Counted from the first letter of the stretch, positions 1 to 10,865 are shown. The stretch: DNA of 64,000 bases from Pseudomonas bubulae (GCF_900618535.1 NZ_UYJA01000002.1:682001-746000); one strand, 5' to 3'. Numbers and translations are program-made. Notes: generated by a model not told the origin, from the sequence alone.

Positions 1-438
1 GCCATTGCTGGCATCGCTGATGATATCGGCGTAGGGCACATAGGGTTTGATATCCAGAATCGGCGTGCCGTCGAGCAGGTCGATGCCGGAAATCCACAGG
101 CGATTGGCTTCTACCTTGTCCAGCTTGACCACTGACTGGCCGATGCCGTTCGGGCGATGGGTGGCGCGGGTGGCAAACACGCCCATCGACTTGTTGCCGC
201 CCAGGCGTGGCGGGCGCACCTTGAGGCGAGGCTTGTCTTCAAGTGCCTGATGAAACACAAACAGCAACCAGACATGGCTGACCTGCTCCAGGCCCTGCAC
301 CGCATCGCCCTGGTCAAAGGGTGCGACCAGTTCCAGCACGCCACGGGCGGCCGGTGCCAGTTGTGGCTGGCGCGGGATGGCGAACTTCTCCTTGAAGCAG
401 GAGCGCACAAAGCCTATGGGGGAGACGGTGTAGGGCAT
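1..438 (-). CDS. trmO: tRNA (N6-threonylcarbamoyladenosine(37)-N6)-methyltransferase TrmO, 3' part outside window
   Basis: The first 146 codons are present; the gene runs off the left edge, so the C-terminus is missing. The protein begins MPYTVSPIGFVRS and contains ATRATHRPNGIGQS-like and DGTPILDIKPYVPY motifs, which are typical of the YaeB/TsaA family. These enzymes methylate N6 of t6A37 in some ANN-decoding tRNAs using S-adenosylmethionine. The start is the ATG at 438; no strong Shine-Dalgarno precedes it. A REP-type palindrome lies directly upstream. The neighbouring genes on the same strand include another RNA-modification-like gene, but spacing and the REP argue for separate transcription. 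Confidence 0.88.
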   Translation of the reverse strand, partial: MPYTVSPIGFVRSCFKEKFAIPRQPQLAPAARGVLELVAPFDQGDAVQGLEQVSHVWLLFVFHQALEDKPRLKVRPPRLGGNKSMGVFATRATHRPNGIGQSVVKLDKVEANRLWISGIDLLDGTPILDIKPYVPYADIISDASNG

Positions 439-473
439 GGGAGATATCGGGCTGGTGGGTCAGAACAGGCTCT

Positions 474-559
474 TGTGGGAGCGGGCTTGCTCGCGATTCA
501 GACGGCTCGGTCGATCTGAATCACTGCGGTGCTGCTATCGCGAGCAAGCCCGCTCCCTC
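474..559. repeat. REP-type inverted repeat pair
   Basis: Arms with the core GCGGGCTTGCTCGCGA and its complement flank a spacer that itself contains a second dyad (GATTCAGA / TCTGAATC). This is the common Pseudomonas intergenic palindrome and sits between trmO and the DUF1456 gene. Confidence 0.85.
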
Positions 560-572
560 AGGAGGTGTGTTT

Positions 573-1034
573 TCAGTCGCGAACGCGCAGGGTCAGGCCC
601 TTGAGGAAGTTGCGCAGCAACTGGTCGCCACAGGTGCGGTAGTTGGTGTGGCCGAACTTGCGGAACAGGGCGCTCAGCTCGGGCTTGGACACCGGGAAGC
701 CCGCAGCCTTGAGGATGGCGTGCATGTCGTCTTCCTTCAGTTCGAAGGCCACACGCAGTTTTTTCAGAATGATGTTGTTGGTCACCGGCAGCTCGACCGG
801 CATTGGCGCACGGCTTTCGTCCTTGCCGCGCTTGAAGATCACCAGGCCATCCAGGAAGTGCGCCATCACGTCGTCAGGGCAACGTACAAAACCTTCTTCT
901 TCGTCTTTTTTCAGGTAGGTCAGTACATCTTCCTTGGTAACTTCCAGGCCACCAAGCTTGATGATTTCGACAACCTTGTTGTCGCTGATGTCGAGCATGT
1001 AGCGCACGCTGCGCAGTACGTCGTTATGAATCAT
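573..1034 (-). CDS. DUF1456 family protein (YehS-like)
   Basis: A 153-residue soluble protein made of two related halves of about 65-70 residues: residues 1-70 begin MIHNDVLRSVRYML and residues 83-150 begin VTNNIILKKLRVAF. This duplicated fold is the signature of DUF1456 (E. coli YehS). The function of the family is not established. An in-frame upstream extension to 1148 exists, but it overlaps the next gene and lacks family similarity; the ATG at 1034 gives the usual length. It lies downstream of the pseudouridine-synthase-like gene on the same strand with an 80-bp gap and may be cotranscribed. Confidence 0.85.
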   Translation of the reverse strand: MIHNDVLRSVRYMLDISDNKVVEIIKLGGLEVTKEDVLTYLKKDEEEGFVRCPDDVMAHFLDGLVIFKRGKDESRAPMPVELPVTNNIILKKLRVAFELKEDDMHAILKAAGFPVSKPELSALFRKFGHTNYRTCGDQLLRNFLKGLTLRVRD

Positions 1035-1114
1035 TTGGGTAATCCTGATATTCAGCAGTGAGCACCGCAGGCATTGCTGCGGTGTCGAAATGTTCGGGGT
1101 AGGGCTGTAAGTCG

Positions 1115-1825
1115 TTAGAACTTTTCTTTGGCGCTCATATAGCGCCATTGGCCTACGGGCAATTTGCCCATCGACACGCCGCCGATACGAATCCGGCGCA
1201 TGGAAATCACGGTCAGGCCTACCGCCTGGCAGAACAGGGCAATCACACCTGGTTGCGGATTTTTCATCGCAAAACGCAGGCGGTTTTCACTCTGCCAGCT
1301 GGCCTTGACCGCAGGCAGCTCGCGACCCTTGTAGGTCATGCCGTGGTTGAGACGGTTCAGACCGTGGGGGGCCATTTCGCCAGAGACCTCGATCACGTAT
1401 TCCTGCTCGATCTTGCTGGCATCGGCCGTCAGCTTGCGCACGATCTTCCAGTCCTGGGTAAACACCAGCAGGCCGCTGGCGTTGGCTTGCAGCTCATTGC
1501 CAACGCTCAGGCGCAGGAAGTGGCCCTTGAGCGGGCGCTTGCCGAAGCGGTGTTCTTCGCTCAGGGTGTCCGGGCCGATCAACGCCATGGCGCTGTCGGT
1601 ATCCAGGCCTGCCGGGGCGTTGAGCAAAATGGTCACAGGCTCGGGCGCGGTGGCCTTGGCTTCAGGGTCCAGCTCGACTTTCTGGTTGTCGACCTTGAAC
1701 TGTGGCTCGTCGATGACTTCGCCATCTACCGTGACCCAGCCACCTTCAATGAACAGTTCGGCCTCACGGCGGGAGCAGCCGACGAGTTCGATGAGGCGTT
1801 TGGAGAGACGTATCGGTTCAGACAT
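1115..1825 (-). CDS. RsuA/RluF-family pseudouridine synthase-like protein with altered catalytic motif
   Basis: A 236-residue protein with an N-terminal S4 RNA-binding domain (residues 5-50, LSKRLIELVGCSRREAELFI) followed by an RsuA-type catalytic fold ending in MRRIRIGGVSMGKLPVGQWR, a C-terminal block typical of RluE/RluF/RsuA enzymes. The family normally isomerises a specific rRNA uridine using the Asp of a G-R-L-D motif. Here the aligned segment is N110-E-L-Q113 followed by ANASGLLVFTQD, so the nucleophilic Asp is replaced by Gln and the preceding Arg by Glu. Folding motifs around it are intact. It may be an RNA-binding protein without synthase activity. The start at 1825 gives the expected S4 N-terminus. 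Confidence 0.82.
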   Translation of the reverse strand: MSEPIRLSKRLIELVGCSRREAELFIEGGWVTVDGEVIDEPQFKVDNQKVELDPEAKATAPEPVTILLNAPAGLDTDSAMALIGPDTLSEEHRFGKRPLKGHFLRLSVGNELQANASGLLVFTQDWKIVRKLTADASKIEQEYVIEVSGEMAPHGLNRLNHGMTYKGRELPAVKASWQSENRLRFAMKNPQPGVIALFCQAVGLTVISMRRIRIGGVSMGKLPVGQWRYMSAKEKF

Positions 1826-1896
1826 GACAGGGGCCGTAAAGGAATTGGGCGGCTATTGTACCCGCCTGGCGCCGGTTAAGCCCGGCAACATTTGCC

Positions 1897-2361
1897 TTAT
1901 GCACGTGCTGGGCGTTTATACCGCAGGTGCAGCAGGGGATAGGGCTGGCCCATGCCGTCTTTTTCGCAGCGCCCGATCACCTCAAACCCCTGTTTGAGGT
2001 AAAAGCCGATGGCTTGCGAGTTTTGCTCATTGACGTCGAGGCGTTCAGCATTCAGTTCATTGATGGCGAACATTAACAGGCATTTGCCGATGCCTTGCCC
2101 CCGGTAATCCGGGTGAACAAACAGCATTTCAACCTTGCCGGCCGCGACTCCGGCAAAGCCGGTAATGCGTTTGCTGACCGGGTCCTTGCAGCAGATCAGC
2201 ATGACGGCGTCCAGATATTGGTCTTTGACCAGGCCGCGCAGAAGTTGAATATAGCTGTCAGGTAAAAAATCATGGGTGGCACGAACAGATGCTTCCCATA
2301 CGTCGGTTAGTTCGGCGAAGTCCGTAAGACGTGGGGTATGAATGACCCATTGTTGTTGCAT
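1897..2361 (-). CDS. GNAT family N-acetyltransferase, YjaB-like
   Basis: A 154-residue GNAT protein. The acetyl-CoA-binding loop is VHPDYRGQGIG (about residues 82-92) and the C-terminal NEQNSQAIGFYLKQGFEVIGR block matches the E. coli YjaB type, as do the ATHDFL segment near residue 29 and the PYPLLHL ending. The acceptor substrate is unknown. It is transcribed away from rimO's terminator and has its own upstream gap with an AGGAGAC-like ribosome site just before the ATG. The next gene downstream is 70 bp away. Confidence 0.82.
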   Translation of the reverse strand: MQQQWVIHTPRLTDFAELTDVWEASVRATHDFLPDSYIQLLRGLVKDQYLDAVMLICCKDPVSKRITGFAGVAAGKVEMLFVHPDYRGQGIGKCLLMFAINELNAERLDVNEQNSQAIGFYLKQGFEVIGRCEKDGMGQPYPLLHLRYKRPARA

Positions 2362-2413
2362 CGAGCGTGTCTCCTGACACAGGTGTGGAAGGCAATGGGT
2401 TTACGATAGCCGT

Positions 2414-2449
2414 AAAAAAAGCCCTGGCGCGAGAGCGGCAGGGCTTTTT
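2414..2449 (-). terminator. rho-independent terminator of rimO
   Basis: The stem AAAAGCCCTG / CAGGGCTTTT with a short loop lies about 17 bp past the rimO stop. A run of A on the plus strand gives the U tail in the minus direction. Confidence 0.85.
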
Positions 2450-2465
2450 GCGAGGCAGTCGCGAA

Positions 2466-3806
<1,341 letters not shown>

Positions 3807-4110
3807 GGCGAACCTCGGTATGTAGTGACGTTACATGCCCGTAAAGGCTGCACGACGAACGGGCGCTTATTGCGCCTCTGATCAAAAAAAGTGCGCAATT
3901 TTAGCTATGGTCAACGCACTTGACCAGCGTTATACGGGGATTTGCGACGAGTGCTGCGCTATGCTGCGCGCCGTTGCGAAAGCAGGGTTTTTAACTAACG
4001 TGATTTTGTAGGCAGGAGCCGTAGCTAACACTCGGGAAATCAGCGCATGCTGCTGATCAAATGTAGCGCAAGCCATTAAGAAACGCGGTCAATGGTCGTA
4101 GGAGTGGTTG
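3807..4110. other. intergenic region between rimO and kup
   Basis: A divergent region of about 300 bp that must carry promoters for rimO and kup. It is AT-richer than its surroundings and contains GTGCGCAATTTTAGC and several short dyads, but I see no promoter or RNA motif strong enough to place. No plausible small gene was found in it. Confidence 0.5.
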
Positions 4111-6012
4111 ATGGGGCAGGCAAGCAGTCAGGCGGCAGAAGACGGTCACTCGAAGGCCAAGCCTATCGGGATGCTGGTTGCAGCGGTCGGAGTGGTGTAC
4201 GGCGATATCGGTACCAGCCCGTTGTACACCCTCAAAGAGGTGTTTTCCGGCGGCTATGGTGTGCAGGTCAACCATGACGGTGTCTTCGGTATTTTGGCGC
4301 TGATCCTTTGGTCGCTGATCTGGGTGGTCTCGATCAAGTACGTGCTGTTTATCCTGCGCGCCGACAACGAAGGGGAGGGTGGCATCATGGCCCTGACCGC
4401 ACTGGCCAGGCGTGCGGCGTCGCCTTATCCGAAGTTGCGTTCGGTGCTGGTGATCCTGGGGTTGATCGGTGCTGCACTGTTTTACGGCGACAGCATGATT
4501 ACCCCGGCGATCTCGGTGCTATCCGCCGTAGAAGGGCTTGAGCTGGCATTCGACGGCCTGGAGCATTGGGTCGTGCCGCTGGCCTTGATTGTGCTGGTGC
4601 TGCTGTTTTTGATTCAGCGCCATGGCACGGCCAGTATCGGCAAGCTGTTCGGGCCAGTCATGGTGGTGTGGTTTGTGGTGCTGGGCGGCCTGGGGATCCA
4701 CGGTATCGTTCAGCACCCTGAAGTGCTCAATGCGCTGAACCCGCTATGGGGCGTGCGGTTCTTTGTTTCTCACCCTGGCATGGGCGTTGCCATTCTGGGT
4801 GCCGTGGTGCTGGCGCTGACCGGCGCCGAGGCACTGTATGCCGATATGGGCCACTTTGGTCGCAAGCCGATTGCCCGGGCCTGGTTCATCCTGGTGTTGC
4901 CGGCGCTGGTGCTCAACTACTTTGGCCAGGGCGCCTTGCTGCTGGAAAATCCTGAGGCGGCGCGCAACCCGTTCTATCTGCTGGCGCCGGCCTGGGCGTT
5001 GATTCCTTTGGTCGGGCTGGCCACGCTGGCGACGGTGATTGCCTCCCAGGCCGTGATTTCCGGAGCCTTCTCCCTGACCCATCAGGCAATTCAGCTGGGT
5101 TATGTCCCGCGCATGCATATCCAGCACACCTCAAGCGCCGAACAGGGCCAGATCTACATTGGCGCGGTGAACTGGTCGCTGATGGTCGGGGTGATTTTGC
5201 TGGTGCTGGGCTTTGAGTCTTCGGGTGCCCTGGCTTCGGCTTATGGGGTGGCGGTCACAGGGACCATGCTGATTACCAGTATTCTGGTGTCGGCAGTGAT
5301 GTTGCTGTTGTGGAAGTGGCCACCTGTTCTGGCCGTGCCCGTGTTGATCGGCTTTTTGCTGGTGGACGGTCTGTTCTTTATTGCCAACGTGCCGAAAATC
5401 TTCCAGGGCGGGGCGTTTCCGGTGCTGGCGGGCATAGTGCTGTTTGTCCTGATGACCACCTGGCGCCGCGGCAAGCAACTACTGGTGGACCGTCTTGACG
5501 AAAGCGCGCTGCCACTGCCGCTGTTTATCAGCAGCATCCGGGTACAGCCGCCGCATCGGGTGAAGGGGACGGCGGTGTTTCTGACCGCGCGCCCGGATGC
5601 CGTGCCTCATGCGCTGTTGCACAACTTGCTGCACAACCAGGTGCTGCACGAGCAGGTGGTATTGCTGACGGTGGTCAACGAAGACTCGCCGCGAGTGCCC
5701 GCTTCGCGACGGTTCGAGGTGGACGCCTATGGTGACGGGTTCTTCCGGGTGATCCTGCACTTTGGCTTTATGGATGAACCGGATGTGCCTGATGCGTTGA
5801 AGCTGTGCCATCTTGATGAGCTGGATTTCAGCCCGATGCGCACCACTTACTTCCTTAGCCGTGAGACAGTGATTACCTCCAAACTGGTGGGTATGGCGCG
5901 TTGGCGTGAAGCCTTGTTCGCCTTTATGCTCAAGAATGCCAACAGCAACCTGCGCTTCTTCAAGCTGCCGGTTAACCGGGTGATTGAGCTGGGGACGCAG
6001 GTCGAGATGTAA
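4111..6012 (+). CDS. kup: low-affinity K+ transporter Kup
   Basis: A 633-residue inner-membrane protein of the KUP/HAK/KT family: about 12 membrane helices over residues 20-450, then a soluble C-terminal domain of about 170 residues. Hallmarks are [19 protein letters not shown] near the start and [16 protein letters not shown] in the first cytoplasmic loop. It takes up K+, probably with protons. ATG 4111 is preferred over the TTG 3 bp upstream because TAGGAG sits 6-7 bases before it. It is followed by a strong terminator and is monocistronic. Confidence 0.95.
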   Translation: MGQASSQAAEDGHSKAKPIGMLVAAVGVVYGDIGTSPLYTLKEVFSGGYGVQVNHDGVFGILALILWSLIWVVSIKYVLFILRADNEGEGGIMALTALARRAASPYPKLRSVLVILGLIGAALFYGDSMITPAISVLSAVEGLELAFDGLEHWVVPLALIVLVLLFLIQRHGTASIGKLFGPVMVVWFVVLGGLGIHGIVQHPEVLNALNPLWGVRFFVSHPGMGVAILGAVVLALTGAEALYADMGHFGRKPIARAWFILVLPALVLNYFGQGALLLENPEAARNPFYLLAPAWALIPLVGLATLATVIASQAVISGAFSLTHQAIQLGYVPRMHIQHTSSAEQGQIYIGAVNWSLMVGVILLVLGFESSGALASAYGVAVTGTMLITSILVSAVMLLLWKWPPVLAVPVLIGFLLVDGLFFIANVPKIFQGGAFPVLAGIVLFVLMTTWRRGKQLLVDRLDESALPLPLFISSIRVQPPHRVKGTAVFLTARPDAVPHALLHNLLHNQVLHEQVVLLTVVNEDSPRVPASRRFEVDAYGDGFFRVILHFGFMDEPDVPDALKLCHLDELDFSPMRTTYFLSRETVITSKLVGMARWREALFAFMLKNANSNLRFFKLPVNRVIELGTQVEM

Positions 6013-6029
6013 ACCCGTCCAGGCGCAAT

Positions 6030-6066
6030 AAAAAAGCCCCGGCTCGCGAGAGTCGGGGCTTTTTTG
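6030..6066 (+). terminator. rho-independent terminator of kup
   Basis: A strong hairpin (AAAAAGCCCCGGCT / AGTCGGGGCTTTTT) begins about 18 bp after the kup stop and ends in six T. It could act in both directions. Confidence 0.9.
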
Positions 6067-6086
6067 GTTAAGCCGGGGCCTGTAAC

Positions 6087-6173
6087 TGTGGGAGCGGGCT
6101 TGCCCGCGATAGCAACGACTCGATCTACCAGATACACCGAGCCGCCTGCATCGCGGGCAAGCCCGCTCCCACA
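6087..6173. repeat. REP-type inverted repeat pair
   Basis: Arms TGTGGGAGCGGGCTTGCC and its complement are separated by about 45 bp. It lies between the convergent ends of kup and the AcvB-like gene. Confidence 0.87.
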
Positions 6174-6182
6174 AAGGCTGAC

Positions 6183-7463
6183 TTATTGGGCCGTCGCCTG
6201 ATGTTTCTTGATCAGGTCCACCAGGCGCTGGGCCAGAGCCGGGTAATTCTCGTCGAAGTGATGGCCGCCGGGCAGCTTGAGGCTTTCGCCGACCGCGGTC
6301 TTGGCAGTGCAGCCGCTTTCATCGACTTCTTCTGCGCCATAGATGCACACCACTTTACTGGCTGGCAGCTTGGACATTTCTTCGCCGGTATCCGCTTCTG
6401 CGCCAGCCTTGCCCAGCCAGCCATCGACATGGATCTCAAAACTGCCGCTGCGGGCAAAGGCCAGCAGCATGATCGAGTCGACACGCTTTTGCTCCGCTTC
6501 AGGCAGGCGGTTGTAGGTGGCCGGCAAAACATCTGCACCAAACGAATAGCCCACCAGTACAAAGCGCTGGGTGCCCCATTTTTGCCGGTAGTGCTGCATC
6601 AGCTCGGTGAGGTCGGTGGCGCTTTGCTCGGGGGTCTTGTGCTGCCAGTAGTAGCGCAGCATGTCGATGCCCACCACCGGGTAGCCGATCTTGGCCATCT
6701 CGCCCGCCACGTCACGGTCCAGATCCCGCCAGCCTCCATCACCGGAGAGGAACAGGGTCACGGTGCTGTTTTGCTGGCCGGCAGGTACTTCGACCACCGG
6801 CATGCTCAGCCCGCCGTTTTCATCGCCCACCAGGATTTTGCGCAGCTCGTTGCTCAGGACTTGTGGGTAGTGAATGTCGTAGTCGCTGATGCTGGTCTGC
6901 GCATTCGGTTGATCGCGTACAAAAGCCGCGCTCGGGTCATCAGGGTTGTCGTTCCAGGCCACCAGCCAGTTACCGTGGGTGGCAGTTTTCGGAACGGGCA
7001 GTGTGCAGCCGGGTTCTTCCAGCTTGAAACCCACCGATACGGCTTGCGCCTTGTCGTTGGTTTGCGCGGCCAGCCAGCGCCAGGCCAGAGTGGCCCCAGG
7101 GCCTATGCCGCTGACCAGGGTTGCAGGCCCCTTGAGCTGCTGTAGCGCGGTTTGCAGTGCTTGCTGTTGCAGGGTGCAGTCGTCCTTGGGCAGGATCACT
7201 TGCACCAGTTGCGCCTTGCCTGCGCGGCTGAGGGCCATGAGTTGCTTGTCGTTCAGGGCTTCTTCGGCCGGAGTGGCAATCACCACCCGGGCCTGGGCTC
7301 TCTGTCCGGGTGTGACCCTGGTCAGGGTCGAGCCATCGCTCTGGCCCAGGTGTTCAATCGTCGGTTCCGGAGCCGGGCGATTCCACCACCAATAGCCGCC
7401 TGCTGCCAGGGCGACCAGAACTATCAAGGCAAGCAACAAAAACCGCCAGGAACGATGTTTCAT
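6183..7463 (-). CDS. AcvB/VirJ-family periplasmic hydrolase, probable aminoacyl-phosphatidylglycerol hydrolase
   Basis: A 426-residue protein with an N-terminal membrane anchor or signal (residues 8-24) and a C-terminal VirJ-type alpha/beta hydrolase domain. Visible motifs are SGDGGWRDLD (residues 240-249) and the nucleophile elbow G305-Y-S307-F-G, with a late His in LPGGHHFDENY. Homologues in Agrobacterium (AcvB) and P. aeruginosa (the gene next to its MprF-type synthase) hydrolyse aminoacylated phosphatidylglycerol. Its ATG overlaps the stop of the upstream mprF gene by 1 bp (TAATG), so the two are translationally coupled and probably form a synthase/hydrolase pair. Substrate (alanyl or lysyl) is inferred only. 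Confidence 0.85.
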   Translation of the reverse strand: MKHRSWRFLLLALIVLVALAAGGYWWWNRPAPEPTIEHLGQSDGSTLTRVTPGQRAQARVVIATPAEEALNDKQLMALSRAGKAQLVQVILPKDDCTLQQQALQTALQQLKGPATLVSGIGPGATLAWRWLAAQTNDKAQAVSVGFKLEEPGCTLPVPKTATHGNWLVAWNDNPDDPSAAFVRDQPNAQTSISDYDIHYPQVLSNELRKILVGDENGGLSMPVVEVPAGQQNSTVTLFLSGDGGWRDLDRDVAGEMAKIGYPVVGIDMLRYYWQHKTPEQSATDLTELMQHYRQKWGTQRFVLVGYSFGADVLPATYNRLPEAEQKRVDSIMLLAFARSGSFEIHVDGWLGKAGAEADTGEEMSKLPASKVVCIYGAEEVDESGCTAKTAVGESLKLPGGHHFDENYPALAQRLVDLIKKHQATAQ

Positions 7464-10105
7464 TAACGTTTCACCAATCCAGTCAAGCCGCCTGCAATCA
7501 GGGCGGCGGTATCAGCCAGTGCCACCAGCGGATCAAGTCCGGCGGGTACGGCCATATAACGAGGTTCCCAGTCGGGCTGGAATTTGTCTTTAAAGCGACG
7601 CAAACCCTGGAAGTTGTACAGGTGCTCGCCGCGCTGGAACAGCATCGAACCCAAACGTTGGGTCAAGGGTGCGCCGCGACGCGGTTGCAGGCCGGACAGA
7701 GGTACCATTCCCAGGCTGAAACGGGCGTATCCATGCTTTTTATAATGCTGAATCAGGCCGACCATCATGAATTCCATGGTCAGTTTCGGCGCGTCCGGGT
7801 GGGCACGCATCAGGTCGAGGCTCGACAGCTCATGGCTGTGGGTCTCAAGCAGGTTGGCAAAGGCCACCGGCTTGCCTTCAAAGCGAATGATCGCGATGCG
7901 AAAGTGCTTGATGTAGTCCTCGCTGAAGCGCCCGAGTGAGAAGCCTTTTTCCCGCACATTCTTGCCGGTGAGCCAGGCGTCGGAAATGACCTTGAGCTCA
8001 TCCATTGGTGCCTCACCCGGTTCGTGGATTTCCAGTGATAGGCCGTCACGGGTGCCACGGTTCCAGGTGTAGCGCAGGTCCTTCATCTCTTTGCCCTTGG
8101 CTTCGAGATCAAAGCGGTGCAAGTCGACCCGGGCTTCTTCACCGAGCTTGATCGCGGTCAGGCCGATGTCCATATAGAACGGCAGGTTCTCGGCGCGTAC
8201 CTGATAGAACACGGGGCGGGCATGGACGGTGTCGCACAGGTCGCGAAACTGCCAGATCAACTCGGCACGTTGCTGGGGCGGTCCGATCGGGTCGTACAGC
8301 GCCACCAGGCTGCGCCCGCGGCGAGCGTACATCAGGAAGGCGTTGTCGTCGGGGTGGAACAGCAAGGCCTTGTCGCCGGTCAGTGCGAGGCCGCCGTCGG
8401 GCTGGTCGGAGGCAAGGATGATCTTGCCGGCCTTTTCCAGTTCGGTGGCATCGGGCAGGTGGATCACCGGGCGGGCGGTGCGCAGCAACCAGGTCAGGGA
8501 TACGACCACCAGCAGTACCGCGGCACCCAGCAGCGAGCGCAGGCCCCGTGGTGCGTCCGAGTCAAGGGTGAACTGCCACCACAGTTGATGGCTATAAGGA
8601 ACGTCCTGATAGGCGAACAACAGCAACCAGATCGAGGCGCCCAGTACGCAGACACTGGCCACCAGATATAGCGGTGAAAAGGGCAGTTCGGTCAGGCGGC
8701 TCGGGCGGTAGAAAGAGCGGCGGAATAGGCCCAGCAGGCTGGCGGTGAGAACCAGGATAGTGGCTTCCTCCCAGTCGAAGCCTTTCAGCAGGGACAGCAC
8801 GGCGCCGACCAGCAACAGGATAGTGGTCAGCATCCAGGCGGCGGACAGGCGGCGGCGCAAGCCCTGGGCCAAAAGCAGGCAGAGCACGCCGATCAGGCTG
8901 GCGCCAAAGTGCGAAGCGTCGACCAGGCGATGGGGGATCAGAAAACCGATGTGTTCGAGGCGCGTGTCGATTTCCGGTGTGGCACCGGAGAACAGCAAAA
9001 CCACGCCGGACATGAATACCAGCACGGCCAGTACCGGAGCGGCCAGGCCTGACGCAACCCGCAGGCTTTGGCGGGTGTGAATCAGGCGCTGAGCTTCGGT
9101 CATCAGCAGCATCAGGCAGGCAATCAGCAGCGGCAGAATCACATAGATCATGCGATACAGCAGCAGGGCTGCCGCCAATGGTGCGGCGCCGAGCTTGTCG
9201 GCGAAGGCTGCCAGCAAGATTGCCTCAAACACCCCGACACCGCCGGGGACGTGGCTGAGCACGCCGGCCGCCAGGGCCAGCAGGTAAACCAGCATAAATG
9301 CGCCGAAGGGCGGTGCTTCAGGCAACAGCAGATAGAGCACCGTGGCGGCGGCCGCGACGTCCAGAGCGGTAATGACCAGTTGCAGCAAGGTCAGGCGCGC
9401 ACTTGGCAGGTGCAATGTGCGGCGGCCGGCCTTGACCAGCAGGTTGTCCGGGATCGGCTGCTCGGGCAGGCGTCGGCGGTAGATTCCTATTGCCAGCAAG
9501 GCAAACAGGGCCAGCACCGCAAAAGCGATAGCACCCAATATCCAGGCCGGGATATGCAGGGCGGCGGAGGCTGCGGGCAAATTGCTCAATGTGGCCAGTG
9601 CCGCCAGCGGTGGCAGGGCGCAGCCCAGCGATAGGCTGGCAAACAGAGTCATATGGGCGACTTCTGACGCCCCCGCGCCATACCGGGCATATAGGCGATA
9701 CCGCACAGAGCCGCCGGACAGCAGCGACAGGCCGATGGCATTGCCAATGGCAAAGGCGGTAAAGCCGCCCAGTGCCAGGGTTTTGGGTGGCAGTTTTACC
9801 CCCGCATAGCGGCTGGCTGACCACTCATAACCGAGCAGGATGATAAAACCCGCGGCAGTCGCAGCCACGGCACCGAAGAGGGCGGGCTTGGGAACTTCGA
9901 GGATCGAGTCATGCAGGGCGTACAGGTCAAGTTCGCTTAACAGATGGCGACACGCAATCAGTGCTATTGCAAATAACAGCAGCGTGAGCGCGAGCCCAAT
10001 GGGCTGGCGATACTTGCTCAGCAAATCCAGCCAGCGCAAACGGGTCGCGGCTATGGGGTGGGCTGCTGTAACGGCTTCTTTGGGTTCTGGCGAGTTATCG
10101 GGCAT
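7463..10105 (-). CDS. mprF: bifunctional lysyl/alanyl-phosphatidylglycerol synthase-flippase MprF
   Basis: An 880-residue protein. The N-terminal half is a multi-helix membrane region with the flippase hallmark HVPGGVGVFEA (about residues 285-300). The C-terminal third (from about residue 545) is the soluble DUF2156 aminoacyl-tRNA-dependent transferase with SDAWLTGKNVREKGFSLG and LGMVPLSGL motifs. It transfers an aminoacyl group from tRNA to phosphatidylglycerol, lowering surface negative charge and sensitivity to cationic peptides. The ATG at 10105 follows GAGGTGATTG; a TTG lies one codon upstream. It is the first gene of the two-gene unit with the AcvB-like hydrolase. Confidence 0.93.
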   Translation of the reverse strand: MPDNSPEPKEAVTAAHPIAATRLRWLDLLSKYRQPIGLALTLLLFAIALIACRHLLSELDLYALHDSILEVPKPALFGAVAATAAGFIILLGYEWSASRYAGVKLPPKTLALGGFTAFAIGNAIGLSLLSGGSVRYRLYARYGAGASEVAHMTLFASLSLGCALPPLAALATLSNLPAASAALHIPAWILGAIAFAVLALFALLAIGIYRRRLPEQPIPDNLLVKAGRRTLHLPSARLTLLQLVITALDVAAAATVLYLLLPEAPPFGAFMLVYLLALAAGVLSHVPGGVGVFEAILLAAFADKLGAAPLAAALLLYRMIYVILPLLIACLMLLMTEAQRLIHTRQSLRVASGLAAPVLAVLVFMSGVVLLFSGATPEIDTRLEHIGFLIPHRLVDASHFGASLIGVLCLLLAQGLRRRLSAAWMLTTILLLVGAVLSLLKGFDWEEATILVLTASLLGLFRRSFYRPSRLTELPFSPLYLVASVCVLGASIWLLLFAYQDVPYSHQLWWQFTLDSDAPRGLRSLLGAAVLLVVVSLTWLLRTARPVIHLPDATELEKAGKIILASDQPDGGLALTGDKALLFHPDDNAFLMYARRGRSLVALYDPIGPPQQRAELIWQFRDLCDTVHARPVFYQVRAENLPFYMDIGLTAIKLGEEARVDLHRFDLEAKGKEMKDLRYTWNRGTRDGLSLEIHEPGEAPMDELKVISDAWLTGKNVREKGFSLGRFSEDYIKHFRIAIIRFEGKPVAFANLLETHSHELSSLDLMRAHPDAPKLTMEFMMVGLIQHYKKHGYARFSLGMVPLSGLQPRRGAPLTQRLGSMLFQRGEHLYNFQGLRRFKDKFQPDWEPRYMAVPAGLDPLVALADTAALIAGGLTGLVKR

Positions 10106-10326
10106 CAATCACCTCGTGGATCGTGCGCGATAGGATGGAGGCATAGGCTCAAGTTACCAATCCTTTTGGTCAAAATATTTCTAAATGTGTTCAGCCGTTT
10201 GCCTGAGGTTCAGGATTGGTCTGAGAAAAAAGGGTAATTGTTGGCGGACAGCATAGATGAACGGACTTTCAGAAATATGACGTTTAATGTCAATAAACGC
10301 TTGCCCCTGACTTTTCGAGCGCGCAC

Positions 10327-10358
10327 AAAAAAGGCCACTCTTTCGAGTAGCCTTTTTT
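10327..10358 (-). terminator. terminator of tRNA-fMet copy 1
   Basis: A hairpin AAAAGGCCACTC / GAGTAGCCTTTT with loop TTTC and a T run in the minus direction, 6 bp after the CCA end. Confidence 0.85.
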
Positions 10359-10364
10359 GATGTT

Positions 10365-10441
<77 letters not shown>

Positions 10442-10453
10442 TCTGTGTGGTGG

Positions 10454-10481
10454 ATTCTACAGCGAATCGTTAAGGTGTCAA
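10454..10481 (-). promoter_or_regulatory. promoter of tRNA-fMet copy 1
   Basis: On the minus strand a TTGACA -35 box and TAGAAT -10 box are spaced 16 bp, about 12 bp before the tRNA 5' end. Confidence 0.8.
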
Positions 10482-10566
10482 CCCTTAAATCACGTAACCG
10501 CTTGAAATACCCGGTTTTAATCCATTCTCTGCATTTGGCAGGAGGAGGGCAAAAACACCCGGGCAC

Positions 10567-10597
10567 AAAAAAGGCCACTCTTTCGAGCAGCCTTTTA
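10567..10597 (-). terminator. terminator of tRNA-fMet copy 2
   Basis: The same hairpin as behind copy 1, with GAGCAG in place of GAGTAG and a shorter T run. Confidence 0.82.
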
Positions 10598-10602
10598 ATG
10601 TT

Positions 10603-10679
<77 letters not shown>

Positions 10680-10691
10680 TCTGTGGGGCGC

Positions 10692-10719
10692 ACTTTACAG
10701 TGATGGGCGGGGGAGTCAA
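10692..10719 (-). promoter_or_regulatory. promoter of tRNA-fMet copy 2
   Basis: Minus-strand TTGACT -35 and TAAAGT -10 boxes spaced 16 bp. Both boxes are one or two bases weaker than in copies 1 and 3. Confidence 0.72.
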
Positions 10720-10834
10720 CCTTTAATGTATAAATGAGTTAAATAAGATCAAAGCTGGCATTGATTTTGGATATGGGCAGTTCGGTCCGTAGCAGCTGCT
10801 ACGGGGTGGGTGGCAGCACAAAACACACGCGCAC

Positions 10835-10865
10835 AAAAAAGGCCACTCTTTCGAGTAGCCTTTTT
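10835..10865 (-). terminator. terminator of tRNA-fMet copy 3
   Basis: The same GGCCACTC / GAGTAGCC hairpin with A and T flanks as behind copy 1. Confidence 0.85.
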
